Position numbers and translations under genes: made by a program
Shown here: positions 25,294 through 35,439 of the stretch, in pieces
Layout: the number at the start of each line of letters is the position of its first letter
Position numbering within the stretch: the first letter of the stretch is position 1
Assembly: GCF_000203795.2 (NCBI RefSeq)
Contig: NW_006281103.1
Span: 691,658-755,657, forward strand
From: Batrachochytrium dendrobatidis JAM81
Taxonomy: Eukaryota; Chytridiomycota; Chytridiomycetes; Rhizophydiales
Direction of reading: 5' to 3'
DNA: 64,000 nt
Notes under the pieces: model-generated
The model's database searches: none
What the model saw: only the letters and a program-made list of their open reading frames with translations
What the model was told of the DNA's origin: nothing

Positions 25294-26586
25294 TCAGAGG
25301 TTAGGCTGGCCCGAAAGGAAAAACCACTTGTCGATAGAGGAATCGATGGAAAGAGCAGCCTTGGGAGCACTTTTTGGCAGAGCAGAGTACTGAGCGTCGT
25401 CAGCATTAACCTTGTAGGGACTGTCGACCACCTCTGTATTCGCGACACATATGTTGTAATCGTCAGTCTTGCAAGGAGTCAGCTTGGCAACCAAACGCTT
25501 CCAGGCATCATTACACTCATGAATGACATCAAGAGCGTACTTTTTGTTTTTGGCCTCGCCCGAAAAGGCAAAGTTGTTTTCGGGCTTACCGTCAGGGATC
25601 TTGTAGATGCGGAACCATTCGTTTGTGGCACGCAGCAGACCAGGTAGATGTCGCTCAACATCTTCAATGTCGTTTAGCTTGTGTGCCAGAGGATCATTAA
25701 CGTCAATGACGATCACCTTCCAATCGGTTTCACCCTCGTCAATCAAAGCCACAGTTCCAAGAACCTTGACCTGCTTAACCTGGCCAACATAACCGACCAG
25801 TTCACCAATCTCGCACACATCAACGGGATCCTGATCACCTTTGGCTTTGGTATCTGGATGAATGAAGTTGGGATCCTCCCAAGTCTGTGGGAAAGCACCA
25901 TAGTTCCAGATGTATCCGTGGTGAGGAAAGCAGTTGCGAACAAAGCGGAGCTTGCCTTTTTTGGTATCTTGCAGAATAGGGTTAAAGAAGTGCTCCTTGG
26001 AGATCTCGAGTTTGGCGTTGGTCCAACGAGGGATCTCCACAACCATGTTGAGAACAGTTTTTTCAGCATTGGCATACAATGGAATGTCATGGAAAGGGGA
26101 GACTACTTTCTTGGTAGCGACATCCTCTACATTACAAGATGGATTCAATACAAGAACAAACGTAGTGGTGAGTTGACGATCCAAGCACAAATGATGAATA
26201 GTAGTTGATGCAAATGGAGGAGTGCATCCATACAGAAGCAGTACAAGATACATGCATTACATATTGTCATCTAGTATAAAGATTTGATCCAATACTTGAA
26301 TGCATGTCAAACAGTTCAAGGCAGCAGATCGCTGATAACACTTTCCATCAACACATCCAATACTATATAGTTATACACCAATGATACAAGATCCACAACA
26401 TTAGTTTGTCATGCACTACAATCGGACTATAGATGCAGTTTGATGCGAGACTTGATGATGATGGTTGCATCAATGCACACTCCATATAACAGCAATATAG
26501 ATATCAAGCGTAATACTACCAATATAGACCCTGTATTCGAGACTATTGGGTGCGCCCACGACACGAGGTTGATAAGTAGAAGTCAT
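25294..26586 (-). CDS. IPP1: soluble inorganic pyrophosphatase (family I)
   Basis: This enzyme hydrolyses pyrophosphate to phosphate and so drives biosynthetic reactions. Two exons, 26586-26520 and 26126-25294, total 900 nt (299 aa). The 393-nt intron is long for this locus. The splice joins EYRVYI to [19 protein letters not shown] exactly as in the yeast enzyme. Family I landmarks are [51 protein letters not shown], the metal-binding [12 protein letters not shown] with its three Asp residues, and [12 protein letters not shown]. Beyond the conserved [10 protein letters not shown] the C-terminus carries an extension of about 60 residues, partly shared with other fungal enzymes. No targeting signal is seen, so a cytosolic form is expected. 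Confidence 0.97.
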
Positions 26587-26760
26587 GATGGAATAGTTTG
26601 AGGAAAAGCAAGTTAAAGGACGAATGCTTTGAGGACAGAAAGTCTTGAAGCGAGTGTTGATGGCGACGAAGGATTTGAGTAAAATTGTGCCGAGTGTTGA
26701 ACTTGAGATTCACACGTTGGATTATTTAAATCGTTTAAACTGTCCGATCGCTTCTTTAGT

Positions 26761-26824
26761 CTTGCTGTCTAAACTATCATCTTGTAATCTAAACTACTGT
26801 CTTGTAGTTTAAACTATCATCTTG
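26761..26824. repeat. imperfect tandem repeat, about 20-bp period
   Basis: Three consecutive units share the pattern T-C/T-TAAACTA-TCATCTTG (for example TAATCTAAACTACTGTCTTG and TAGTTTAAACTATCATCTTG), with a degenerate fourth extending to about 26851. It sits just upstream of the E-box palindrome before VPS33. Spacing of 20 bp is close to two helical turns. Confidence 0.65.
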
Positions 26825-26851
26825 CTTTCCACTGTTGAATCTATCATCTTA

Positions 26852-26859
26852 TCACGTGA
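26852..26859. promoter_or_regulatory. TCACGTGA palindrome upstream of VPS33
   Basis: A perfect E-box palindrome ends 54 bp before the VPS33 ATG at 26913, the same distance as in front of the porin gene. Regulatory role inferred from position and recurrence. Confidence 0.5.
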
Positions 26860-26912
26860 CTCTCTGTTGCTCAACTGCCGATTAAAGCTTTCTATTTTAA
26901 CCACAAACTGTC

Positions 26913-29900
26913 ATGACTGCTGCATCCACTTCCAATGCACAAACCTTTGGTTTGGGTCCAACTTCGTTCAGCACTGCTGCATTAAGAGAGGTTTCTAGAA
27001 GAGAGTTGATTCAAGTCTTGGATTCCGTAAGATTCAATCTTTCATGTCTTGTATAAATATCTGTGTATTGGTTCTAACCACTTAATTCAGGTTCGAGGAA
27101 AAAAGGCTCTTGTTATAGATCCAAGCGTTAGTGGACCATTGAGCTTGGTTGCAGAGTTTGCAGTTCTCAAGGTACTGTTGATCAGGCTGTTATACATATC
27201 AATCTGAAAACAGTTTATTTTACTGTCGTATTCATGTAAATGGACCATCGCTCTGCTTTGGAATAGACAGTATTCGAGTATTCCTTGTACATTCTTGTTG
27301 GAAATTTTGGCTTGGCAATTCTTCAATCACAACGCTCATATAATACAATCTATAGTTTTAAACCGGAATTGTTCTTGTTTGACTGCCATACACTATACAA
27401 TCGTCAAGTTTGATACCAGATTCATCCCTGATATTGCCAAACTCTGTATAAACTCATCTCTGTATTCTAATCTCATATGTTCGCGTTCAAGAAACGATTG
27501 AACGAGTGAGATGTATTTCTTTATAAAACTCGCTGTTTATGTATTTTAAAGCCTTTAGCATTTCATTTTACATGAATACGACTGTAGTAATATGGGCTTG
27601 AAAATTGTGTTTAATCCGATTTAACAAATATTTGCTGATTTGTTATAGGAGCATGGTGTTGAAAAGATATTTCATCTAGCATCAGCTCCACTAGAAACAG
27701 ACTGCAAAAGTCTGGTTTACATTACTCGTCCTAACCCAACTCATATGAAATGGATTGCTGGTATGAAGAAAAATATACATGACAGTCATGGATCAATGCT
27801 TAAATATATCAATAGTATGCACTGCTTAATTAACTTTGCTGTGGCTTGTATCGAATTGATCTGTCAACTATCTCATGAACATCTTTCAAGATCAGTACAA
27901 GTGGTGTGCTTCTCAGCGCTCTTCCACACCAGATAATCAACCCGACATTACCGTATACTTTGTACCACGTCGTACATTGATATGCGATCAGATTCTAGAA
28001 GAACAAGGCATATTTGGTGATATTGCAATCGGCGACTACCATCTTGACATTGTACCATTAGAGGAAGATTTACTTTCTTTAGAACTGGACTCGTTTAAAC
28101 CATTTTATGTGGTGAGTTTTATACCGGCTTGATTCATGCAATGCTATTGTCGATAATTAAGGGAAATACACTCGAGTATGTCATCATTATGTGATTCGCG
28201 GTATAACAGTATGATGAATTGATTAATGCATACTAGGACGGAGATCCTACTTTAATCCACTCGGTAGCACATGCTATCATGAAATTCCAAATTCTTTATG
28301 GCTCCATTCCTCGAATTCTTGGAAAGGGTAATGGTGCAAAAGTAAGTTTATGATCAAATCATCTCATCAGAATTTATAACGCATTTTTATCGCTGTATAA
28401 ATTAGTTTAAACCACCTTTTTATTGGTGCTTAGGTGTTGACCGAACTGTTGATTCGAATGCGTCGTGATTACTCTATTGCAGACGCACCTTTGAACTCTT
28501 CTCAAGCAAGTGATTCAGAATTTGACTCCATTATTATTCTTGATCGTACGGTTGATCTTGTCAGCCCTTTACGTGTTCAATTGACATACGAAGGTCTTAT
28601 CGACGAGTTATTTTCCATCAAAACAAGTAATACCTATTTCGCTTAAATGACCAACTATATTAGTGATGAAGCAATGTGATGATTTAACCAGCAGCTTCTA
28701 TACATATTGTCTATTTGAAAATCTTGCCACAAATCACAGCTTTTGTAGAAATTTCGGCTCCTGTATCTCAAGTCTCTCCTGCAGCTATTATTCCACCAAC
28801 GTACTCCAAGTCAAAAAAACTTGTTCTTAATAATCAGGATCATGTGTTTTCTGAGATCCGAAACCTTGGATTTGAAGGTATGAGTACAGTTACCAATGCT
28901 ATATTTGGAGTACGTAGACTGCACTCGATAACCCATTATCGAGCAATTTTATTGATGATAATATGAATTCATCTGTTTATTTTGCTTTTAACCATCATTT
29001 TAATAGTTGTTGGAAGTATGCTAAGCCATGTCGCACTTCGGATTCAAGAGGAAGAAGATGTAGGAGTTTGGCACTTTTTAATGATTCTGTTGATGCTACC
29101 TATATATGCTCTGTGATCCAATATAATATTGTTTGAATAATTAGGAGCGACACAAATTGAAAACTACAACTCAGCTCAAGGATTTTGCCTCAAAAATAGG
29201 AAGTTTGCAACAACAGCGTCAATCACTTGGACTTCGTATGTTTTTCTTTATAATATTTATTTGACTTTAAAACAAAAATGCTTATTTTGCATTTGTTTAT
29301 CATGATGAGTAAACTGAGAATAGTCAACTTTTTATTTTAAACTTAGATAACGGTATCTATGATGATATTTTGCGATATGCCGGCAACCCAGACACTGTAA
29401 AACGGTGGGCAGCAGAAGAAGGTATACGTTTTTGTAATCCATAGTGGGATAGATGCACTATATTGGCTAATCTATGAATGCGTGTCAATTTAACTTGTTG
29501 AAATATTATCTACTTCAAGTTTTCACTCACGGTAAATCGTCCTCCTCTGACCTTGAATATATTGAGGAGCTTATTGGAAGACAAGCACCAATTGAGACTG
29601 TACTTCGACTATTGTGCTTGTACTGTGTTGTGAATGGCGGCCTTAAAACAAAGTATTATGACTCTTTTCGGCGACATATTGTTCAGGTCAGTGAATGGCT
29701 ATTTGCATATCTTGCGATGAGATGAAATTTGTATCCACAAACTACTGTAGTCTGATGAATTTTGTGCAGCCATGTCAATCTTTTGTAACGCTATTGAACA
29801 TTGATATATTTATACTGTTTAAACCAAATGTGAATTGAGATTTGATAGACTTATGGCTACATGCATATCGTCACTTTACAACGTCTTAAGCAAGCTTCGT

Positions 29901-30641
29901 TGCTTTTCCCTCTTGTTTCAACTGGACCCAAAGCTCCATATCTACAACTGATTAAACAGCTACAACTCACATGCGACTATGATTCTGATCAAGTTGCAGA
30001 CATTTCATATGTTTACCATGGCTACGCTCCTATTTCTATTAGGCTGATCCAGATGGCATGTCGGATTCTAAACAATACAAGTGATACAATTTCTTCGGCT
30101 CCGTCTTGGAAAGGATGTGAGGATGTTTTGAAAATAATCCCAGGTCCATCCATTGAGGAAACAATCACTGCAAGCGATCGCAGTTTTCGAAAAAGTAAGC
30201 TGATTCGTGGCAATTTGATTGGGCATGATGGTTCATAGTGTCGAATTTTTGCTTTTATTTACACATGTAGTTTATTCTGGTATAAATAGAAGTGCAACAG
30301 ATTTCACCATTGACTCTTGTTGTTTTTCTTGGCGGATGCACCATGGCAGAAGTTGCTGCGCTAAGATTCATTAGCGGAGGAGACTCGTGTAAGTTTAAAT
30401 TGGCGTGAAAACTATATCCCAAAGTTCAAGTCTCCACATTTAAACGCATACTTCATTTGAATTTTAATCAAGCTTGACACTAATGTGCTTTAAATCAATG
30501 ACTATAGCACAACGGGGATTCATTATCCTAACGACAGGAATCACAACAGGCTCACGCCTCTTGAATTCGATGGTCAGCAAGCCCAATGCCACTGGTTCGT
30601 GTGCTCCCGTGTTCAGCACCTTGAAGAACACTACAGATTGA
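26913..30641 (+). CDS. VPS33: vacuolar sorting protein VPS33 (Sec1/Munc18 family)
   Basis: Vps33 is the SM-family subunit of the HOPS/CORVET tethering complexes and chaperones SNARE assembly at endosomes and vacuole. About ten or more exons run from ATG 26913 to TGA 30639-30641. Matches to VPS33A follow in order: LREVSRRELIQVLDS, SLVAEFAVLKEHGVEKIFHL, VYFVPRRTLICDQ, LYGSIPRILGKGNGAK, IIILDRTVDLVSPL-VQLTYEGLIDELF, VGSMLSHVALRIQEEEDERH, LRLLCLYCVVNGGLKTK, ADISYVYHGYAPISIRL, and LVVFLGGCTMAEVAALRFIS. Intron 2 (about 27173-27648) is long because it holds TIR element copy C. The last exon (about 30508-30641) overlaps the ZMYND10 coding end on the other strand by 90 bp. Confidence 0.94.
27217..27597. 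mobile_element. TIR repeat family, copy C (in VPS33 intron 2)
   Basis: The left end reads TTACTGTCGTATTCATGTAA near 27219. The right end near 27567-27594 is its inverse (TTTTACATGAATACGACTGT). It is about 380 bp, lies wholly inside an intron, and shares its core (CATATAATACAATCTATAG) with copy B. The paired ends make this one of the clearest copies. Confidence 0.72.
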
Positions 30642-33403
30642 TTTGTGTTGTCCCCATGCCTTTACCTGGCATTGCCGACTACAAGCATATTTGATTCAAA
30701 TAAAGTTTGTGATGAGATTCATTTTACTAGCGTGATGCACTACAAGAATTATACATATTACTTGCCTACAGTACCACTCAGATCGACACTTTGAGCAACG
30801 TTGGGTTGCAGGATTGCCACATTTTCCACACATGGGTTGCCCAGCAATCATGTCTAGATCATCAAAGTCATACATACGTGCAAAGCGTTCAAGACTAGTC
30901 TGTCGTGTTTGGTTGGTAGATATTCCAAAAATCATTCTTTTTTGAGTTTCTGCCAAAGCCTTCCAATCTGAAATAGATGTGATTGCATCTGGAACCTACA
31001 TTGACAGTATTCAATATGAATGGATTTAGTATATAGTTAAATAATGTAGAGTACAACGTGCTGCCCAAATAAAAGTACTGTGTATATGCAAACCAATATT
31101 CATTGGCTCCATTTTATTAAATAAACAATTCGTTATATTTGGTTTCAAGTTTAATGTATATCATACAGTTGCTTCAATCAAACATATTTGTACATTACCG
31201 CTTCAATCCCACTAAAAGCTGGTACAGCAGTTGCTTCTGGAACATTCATCATTGTCAATTCCTCAAGATATCGCTTCAAATCAACTAAAATAGGAAGCTG
31301 ATCTATCAGAAGCTCATTCAAAAGATCCTTGAGCTATGTAAATCACATAAAAAGGGGCATATTAAGTATTGTGTCGTACTGCTTACAGCCATGACACTTA
31401 CTCGTAGTATAATTTGCTGATTATGCTTGGTATATGTGTATATCCTTCTGCATTCGCGATCCATCAACAGATTGTAGAGCGATAACCACACCTAGATTTA
31501 GTTTCAATTTGATGGTTATTGCATAGGTAAAGAACACGCAATCTTGCAATAAAAATGATGTCATGTGGGTATGAATTAGATTGCAGCCATTGTACCTGAG
31601 CTTCAATTTGACCAAGAACCTCAATGTTTTCATTCTTGATGTTTTGCCATTTGTTATCGTGAAATAGTTGAACAGTGTCTTTTGATGTTGTACAACGCAT
31701 CCACGGAGCACGCTCAAGCAAAACAACAAGGCTACAAATCAAGTGTATAGTCCCAAAATAAATTGTTAGTCTAATGTATTGATTGCATTATTTATTCAAC
31801 AGCAGTTACTTCAAGACACGAAAGCAATTCAAAGGATAATACACGAATTGCTGTATTGGTAGTGAAAGGCTGAAAAAACAACATAGATACTGTGGATCCA
31901 CTACTTATCTTGACTTTTGAGTATCCTGTTTAATACGCTTAGTTCAAGACAATCAACAGAGTCGGTAATGTATCTAAGCGATGCCAAAGAGTTTATAGCA
32001 ACTGAAAAATTCAAATCGGCAGTGTTGCGTTGAATCCACTAAAGTTTAAAATCAAAATGTATAATTGCTGATGAAACCCCAGACACTTTGTATTTGGATT
32101 ACATTGTTTCAAATAAAATGGATTACCTTTTGCTCAGATACAGAGTCAAGGCTATTGGCTAATTTAAGCGGTTCTTCCTCAGTAGTGGTCCTGTAAGTTG
32201 AATGGGTATAGATTACACTGGTTAGAAAAGGTTGAATTATAACATACGATTTATACCACGTCCTGTTTACTTTGATTCAATTTCAGTATTTCAAATGAAA
32301 CAGATGCATAGGATGAAATGCCGATTCAATTTAAAACCTACTATCCAAACAATTTTTAGATGGATACTTACACTGTGCAAAGAAAAACGACCTTTTGAAC
32401 AAGATAGTCAAGAAAAGGCATCATGCTATCTCCAATCTGATTGAAAGCTTCTTTCTCAAATAAAACAACTTGCATTAGATTGACAAGCGAAGCCTCTGAA
32501 AAAATCTAGATATCATCAAGTGAAATGAATACGGTTTGTATATCACTATCTCGGTGTGTTTTGGCAATTATAATATACAATGATGACCAATTTTAACCAG
32601 TAATTCAATGTATCAAAATGTCAGTTGATATTACCATAAAATACGTTTTGAGACTGTCTTGAGAAATCAAATGTTCCAGTAAATAAGGAAACACGTTCGT
32701 TTTCCAAAGTGATGTGATTAAAAGATTGTGCACCACAATTTCAATCTATTTAATGTATCGTGCAGTTGAACCAAGTGTTAGTATGATTTTAACACTCATT
32801 TATGGATTAGAAAGCACCTACTTTTTTAGATACGATCAAAGCCTGAGTAATGTATTCCTCGTTGTTGGATTTAAGATTAAAATGCGCCTAAATGGGTCAA
32901 GAATAAAGTGTCTAGTTAGTGCCAATATTACCCTTAGTATTGGTTAAATATGGACATGGCGTTTAGTCGGAAGAATCTTGTTGAATTTAGCGACAGTATG
33001 CGCGCGATTCAATTGTCATTTGAGCGGAGATTCCGACTCTTCAAGTCATTGTGCATATGGACTCAATAAAGATACAGTCACCATGTCAAAGTAGTGTGTT
33101 TGAAACCAGTCAACTTACTTGAATGTTGAGTCGCTCTAGGACTTCATGTTGACGTTCCCAAACCTCTCCGCCAAATTGGCTAATGTCTAATTTTTGAATA
33201 TCGTGCACTAGTTGTTCTGCTTCAAAGGCAGATATGTACTCGGTTGAGCTGAAGAAACCATGGGTTAGATGACGCAAACAAAAGCATAGTGCCAAGTTAG
33301 CATCTGGATGATTGGATAGACTACAGGAAAATGCTATCCTTGCACGAATCTCGGTATATCTAGTTTAGAATGTACAGCATGACAAGTGAACTCACGTTGA
33401 CAT
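30552..33403 (-). CDS. ZMYND10: ZMYND10-type MYND-finger protein, dynein-arm assembly factor
   Basis: ZMYND10 is a cytoplasmic factor, partnered with LRRC6, that preassembles axonemal dynein arms. The best start is an 8-nt first exon (33403-33396, ATGTCAAC) spliced to 33248, giving MSTSTEYISAFEAEQ; this parallels the human N-terminus. Matching blocks follow: GEVWERQHEVLERLNIQ (33160-33115), then APWMRCTTSKDTVQLF-DNKWQNI (about 31710-31640). The C-terminal MYND finger reads CGKCGNPATQRCSKCRSEWYC, then RQCQVKAWGQHKSIC. All eight zinc ligands appear when exon end 30776 is joined to 30678 through a GC-AG intron (AG|GCAAGT donor). The final exon ends at a TGA at 30552-30554, inside the last VPS33 exon on the other strand. 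Intermediate exons are numerous and approximate. The gene is normally lost in fungi without flagella. Confidence 0.88.
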
Positions 33404-33597
33404 TATCGAGTATTTGTCCAAATTCAAGGCAAACGTTGTTTATTGCCATTCAGTCACCAACGTGAATTTAACTGTCCTGATTCTATCAAGCGATCATCTT
33501 CTCAACAAAAACCAGACAAACAGGAATACATTAAACACAACTATCTAGGCATCCAACGAAATATATTTCCTTAAAATTTTTAACCACTGAAACATGA

Positions 33598-35282
33598 TCA
33601 ATCGGCACGTTCAACAATTCGAGTAAGATGTGCCTCGATATCTACCTCGTTCAAAATCTTGAATCGAGGGTCTTCTTCGGTAACAATAGCAACCTCAATA
33701 TCTTGCGGCTTAAGATCCAAAGAAAGTACATTCGAGAGTGTTGTGATGGCAAGCTAAATACCGGCAACATAGATAAAAGTTGGAATTAGTAACAAGAGTT
33801 GTTTTCCAGCAGTGCAAAAGCATGATGGATTGCAAGTCTGATTATTTCAAAAAAACAAACCTCGATTGTGTCTTCATGGTTCAGCACCAATTCCTTTTTA
33901 AACTTTTTTTCAAGATGGTTGAGAGCTTCTTGGTGTTTTGCACCTGCAGTAGTTGCTTTGTAGCCAACAAAGTACCCAGCTGGATCACATTTGAATAGCT
34001 GTGGACCACGCTCATCATCATAAGAAATTAGAATCATGGCTACACAAGTCGCGATATTTACGGGTGTTAATGATACTTTCTCAGATGCCCAAAATATAAG
34101 CGCTATTTGTAAAACACATGACAGCCAGCCCATATTGTTCCAATAAGCTTCAAAAACTTACAGACTCCTAAAGGTCGCATAGCAGCCTGTTGCGTGTATA
34201 CTTGGTTGATGCTTGCAATACGTTTAGCAAGCATATCAACAGGAATTTCATATCCGTACTTGTAGCGCCATTCAGCAGCCTCCATACGTGCTCGAGCTAC
34301 CTGACTGTGGGCATCAGCTAGATAGATGAAAGTAAGATATGTCAATGTTATAATCATTTGCAACAGCTACACCACTGATGAATTGAAATCAATGTCAAAC
34401 AAAACTAGATTTTCCTGCTCTTACCAATCAGTCCAGTCATGACGCAGCCAATTTTGGGAGTCAGTTGAAACATGTGCGTAACGGTGGATGGATCGAGAAG
34501 CTTGTCCTACAAATGAGTGTAAAACACAGACGTGAGTAAAGCAGGTCAAGACAGACAAGATGCTCAGTGTTTATATGCTGATTCACTCCAATTTAAAGCG
34601 GAATCACTAGATCTGAGCAGATGAAAGTTGCAGGTTCAATTTAAACATGTCGAGTATTCTTACAGGAACTTTTTTTTGGGTGACGATGACGCAAGAAGAC
34701 TTGCCTCGAACTCCAACCGAGGTAAAACCAGCATTAGAGATGGCTTTAAATGCATATTCTGGTGATTGACGAAATGAGTAGTTATAAGCCATTAGTTGCA
34801 GATAAAAAGACGAAAACAGGGTGTAGATGTGCCCAACCCTGGCACAACAACGGAATGATCTGAATTTTCAACGAGAAACCTCAAGCCAGACTCAAACCAA
34901 ACCCAACAGCAATGTTTCAGACAAGAACAAAGACACAGTCTAGCTGTAACTGACACATGAAGACACCAAGGTTATGTGATGGACAAGAGCCTTACCGACT
35001 TGATACAAACGGCCTTCTGGCGAAAAGATAGTTATGTGACGGTCATATCCGGCTAAACAAGACAGTGCAGAACAGTTAGTTTGCATAGCATTGATAGTGT
35101 CTAGATACTGGACAGCAGGACGAGTAGATGGGATCGATGCAATATCTAATATCAGAATGCAAGACACAGACAAGAGGAAGACGCAGCATTCTGGTGATTT
35201 CAAATCAAATGAACACTGTCACTTGCAGCACTAGAATCAGCAAGCAGAGCAGCCATGGCATACCACCAGATCCACGACTCAT
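33598..35282 (-). CDS. SCL1: 20S proteasome subunit alpha-6 (PSMA6/Scl1 type)
   Basis: This non-catalytic alpha-ring subunit belongs to the 20S core particle. The first exon is just 19 nt (35282-35264) and joins to give [20 protein letters not shown], the alpha-6 N-terminal signature, which fixes the start. Further exons give LYQV and [19 protein letters not shown] (near 34750), [24 protein letters not shown] (about 34500-34430), [35 protein letters not shown], and [21 protein letters not shown] with [17 protein letters not shown]. The last exon ends [14 protein letters not shown] at the TGA 33598-33600. About seven exons in all. The N-terminal YDR motif and the SPEGRL gate residues are intact. 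It diverges from the importin gene with 157 bp between start codons. Confidence 0.95.
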
Positions 35283-35338
35283 TGTGCAGATAGTCAGGAA
35301 GGCCGCGTGCAGTTGAACTGGCTCAAAAGTGAGTGTGC

Positions 35339-35360
35339 TCACGTGAGTGTATTCACGTGA
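35339..35360. promoter_or_regulatory. paired TCACGTGA palindromes between SCL1 and importin
   Basis: Two exact copies, 35339-35346 and 35353-35360, start 14 bp apart in the 157-bp gap between diverging start codons. They lie 57 and 71 bp from the SCL1 ATG and 80 bp (nearest) from the importin ATG. A shared bidirectional control element is inferred. Confidence 0.55.
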
Positions 35361-35439
35361 TTATAGGATTGTCCAATCAAATTTTTGTGTTTTTTTTAAA
35401 TTTGACAGCAATTTTCTGCCTTTGTCGCTGGCTGCAATC

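Larger units (their letters stand above)
26587..26912. promoter_or_regulatory. divergent IPP1/VPS33 promoter region
   Basis: This 326-bp interval lies between two diverging start codons. On the VPS33 side it holds an imperfect 20-bp tandem repeat (26761-26824) and a TCACGTGA palindrome (26852-26859). On the IPP1 side no motif stands out. Confidence 0.55.

Noticed and set aside
25681..26208. Plus-strand open frame of 175 codons
   Set aside because: It is antisense to the highly conserved pyrophosphatase coding exon and shows no homology of its own.
33404..33450. Longer ZMYND10 start giving MAINNVCLEFGQILDNVN
   Set aside because: Its exon ends in phase 0 at the GTGAGT donor and cannot join the next conserved exon in frame. 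The ATG at 33403 ends in phase 2 and fits.
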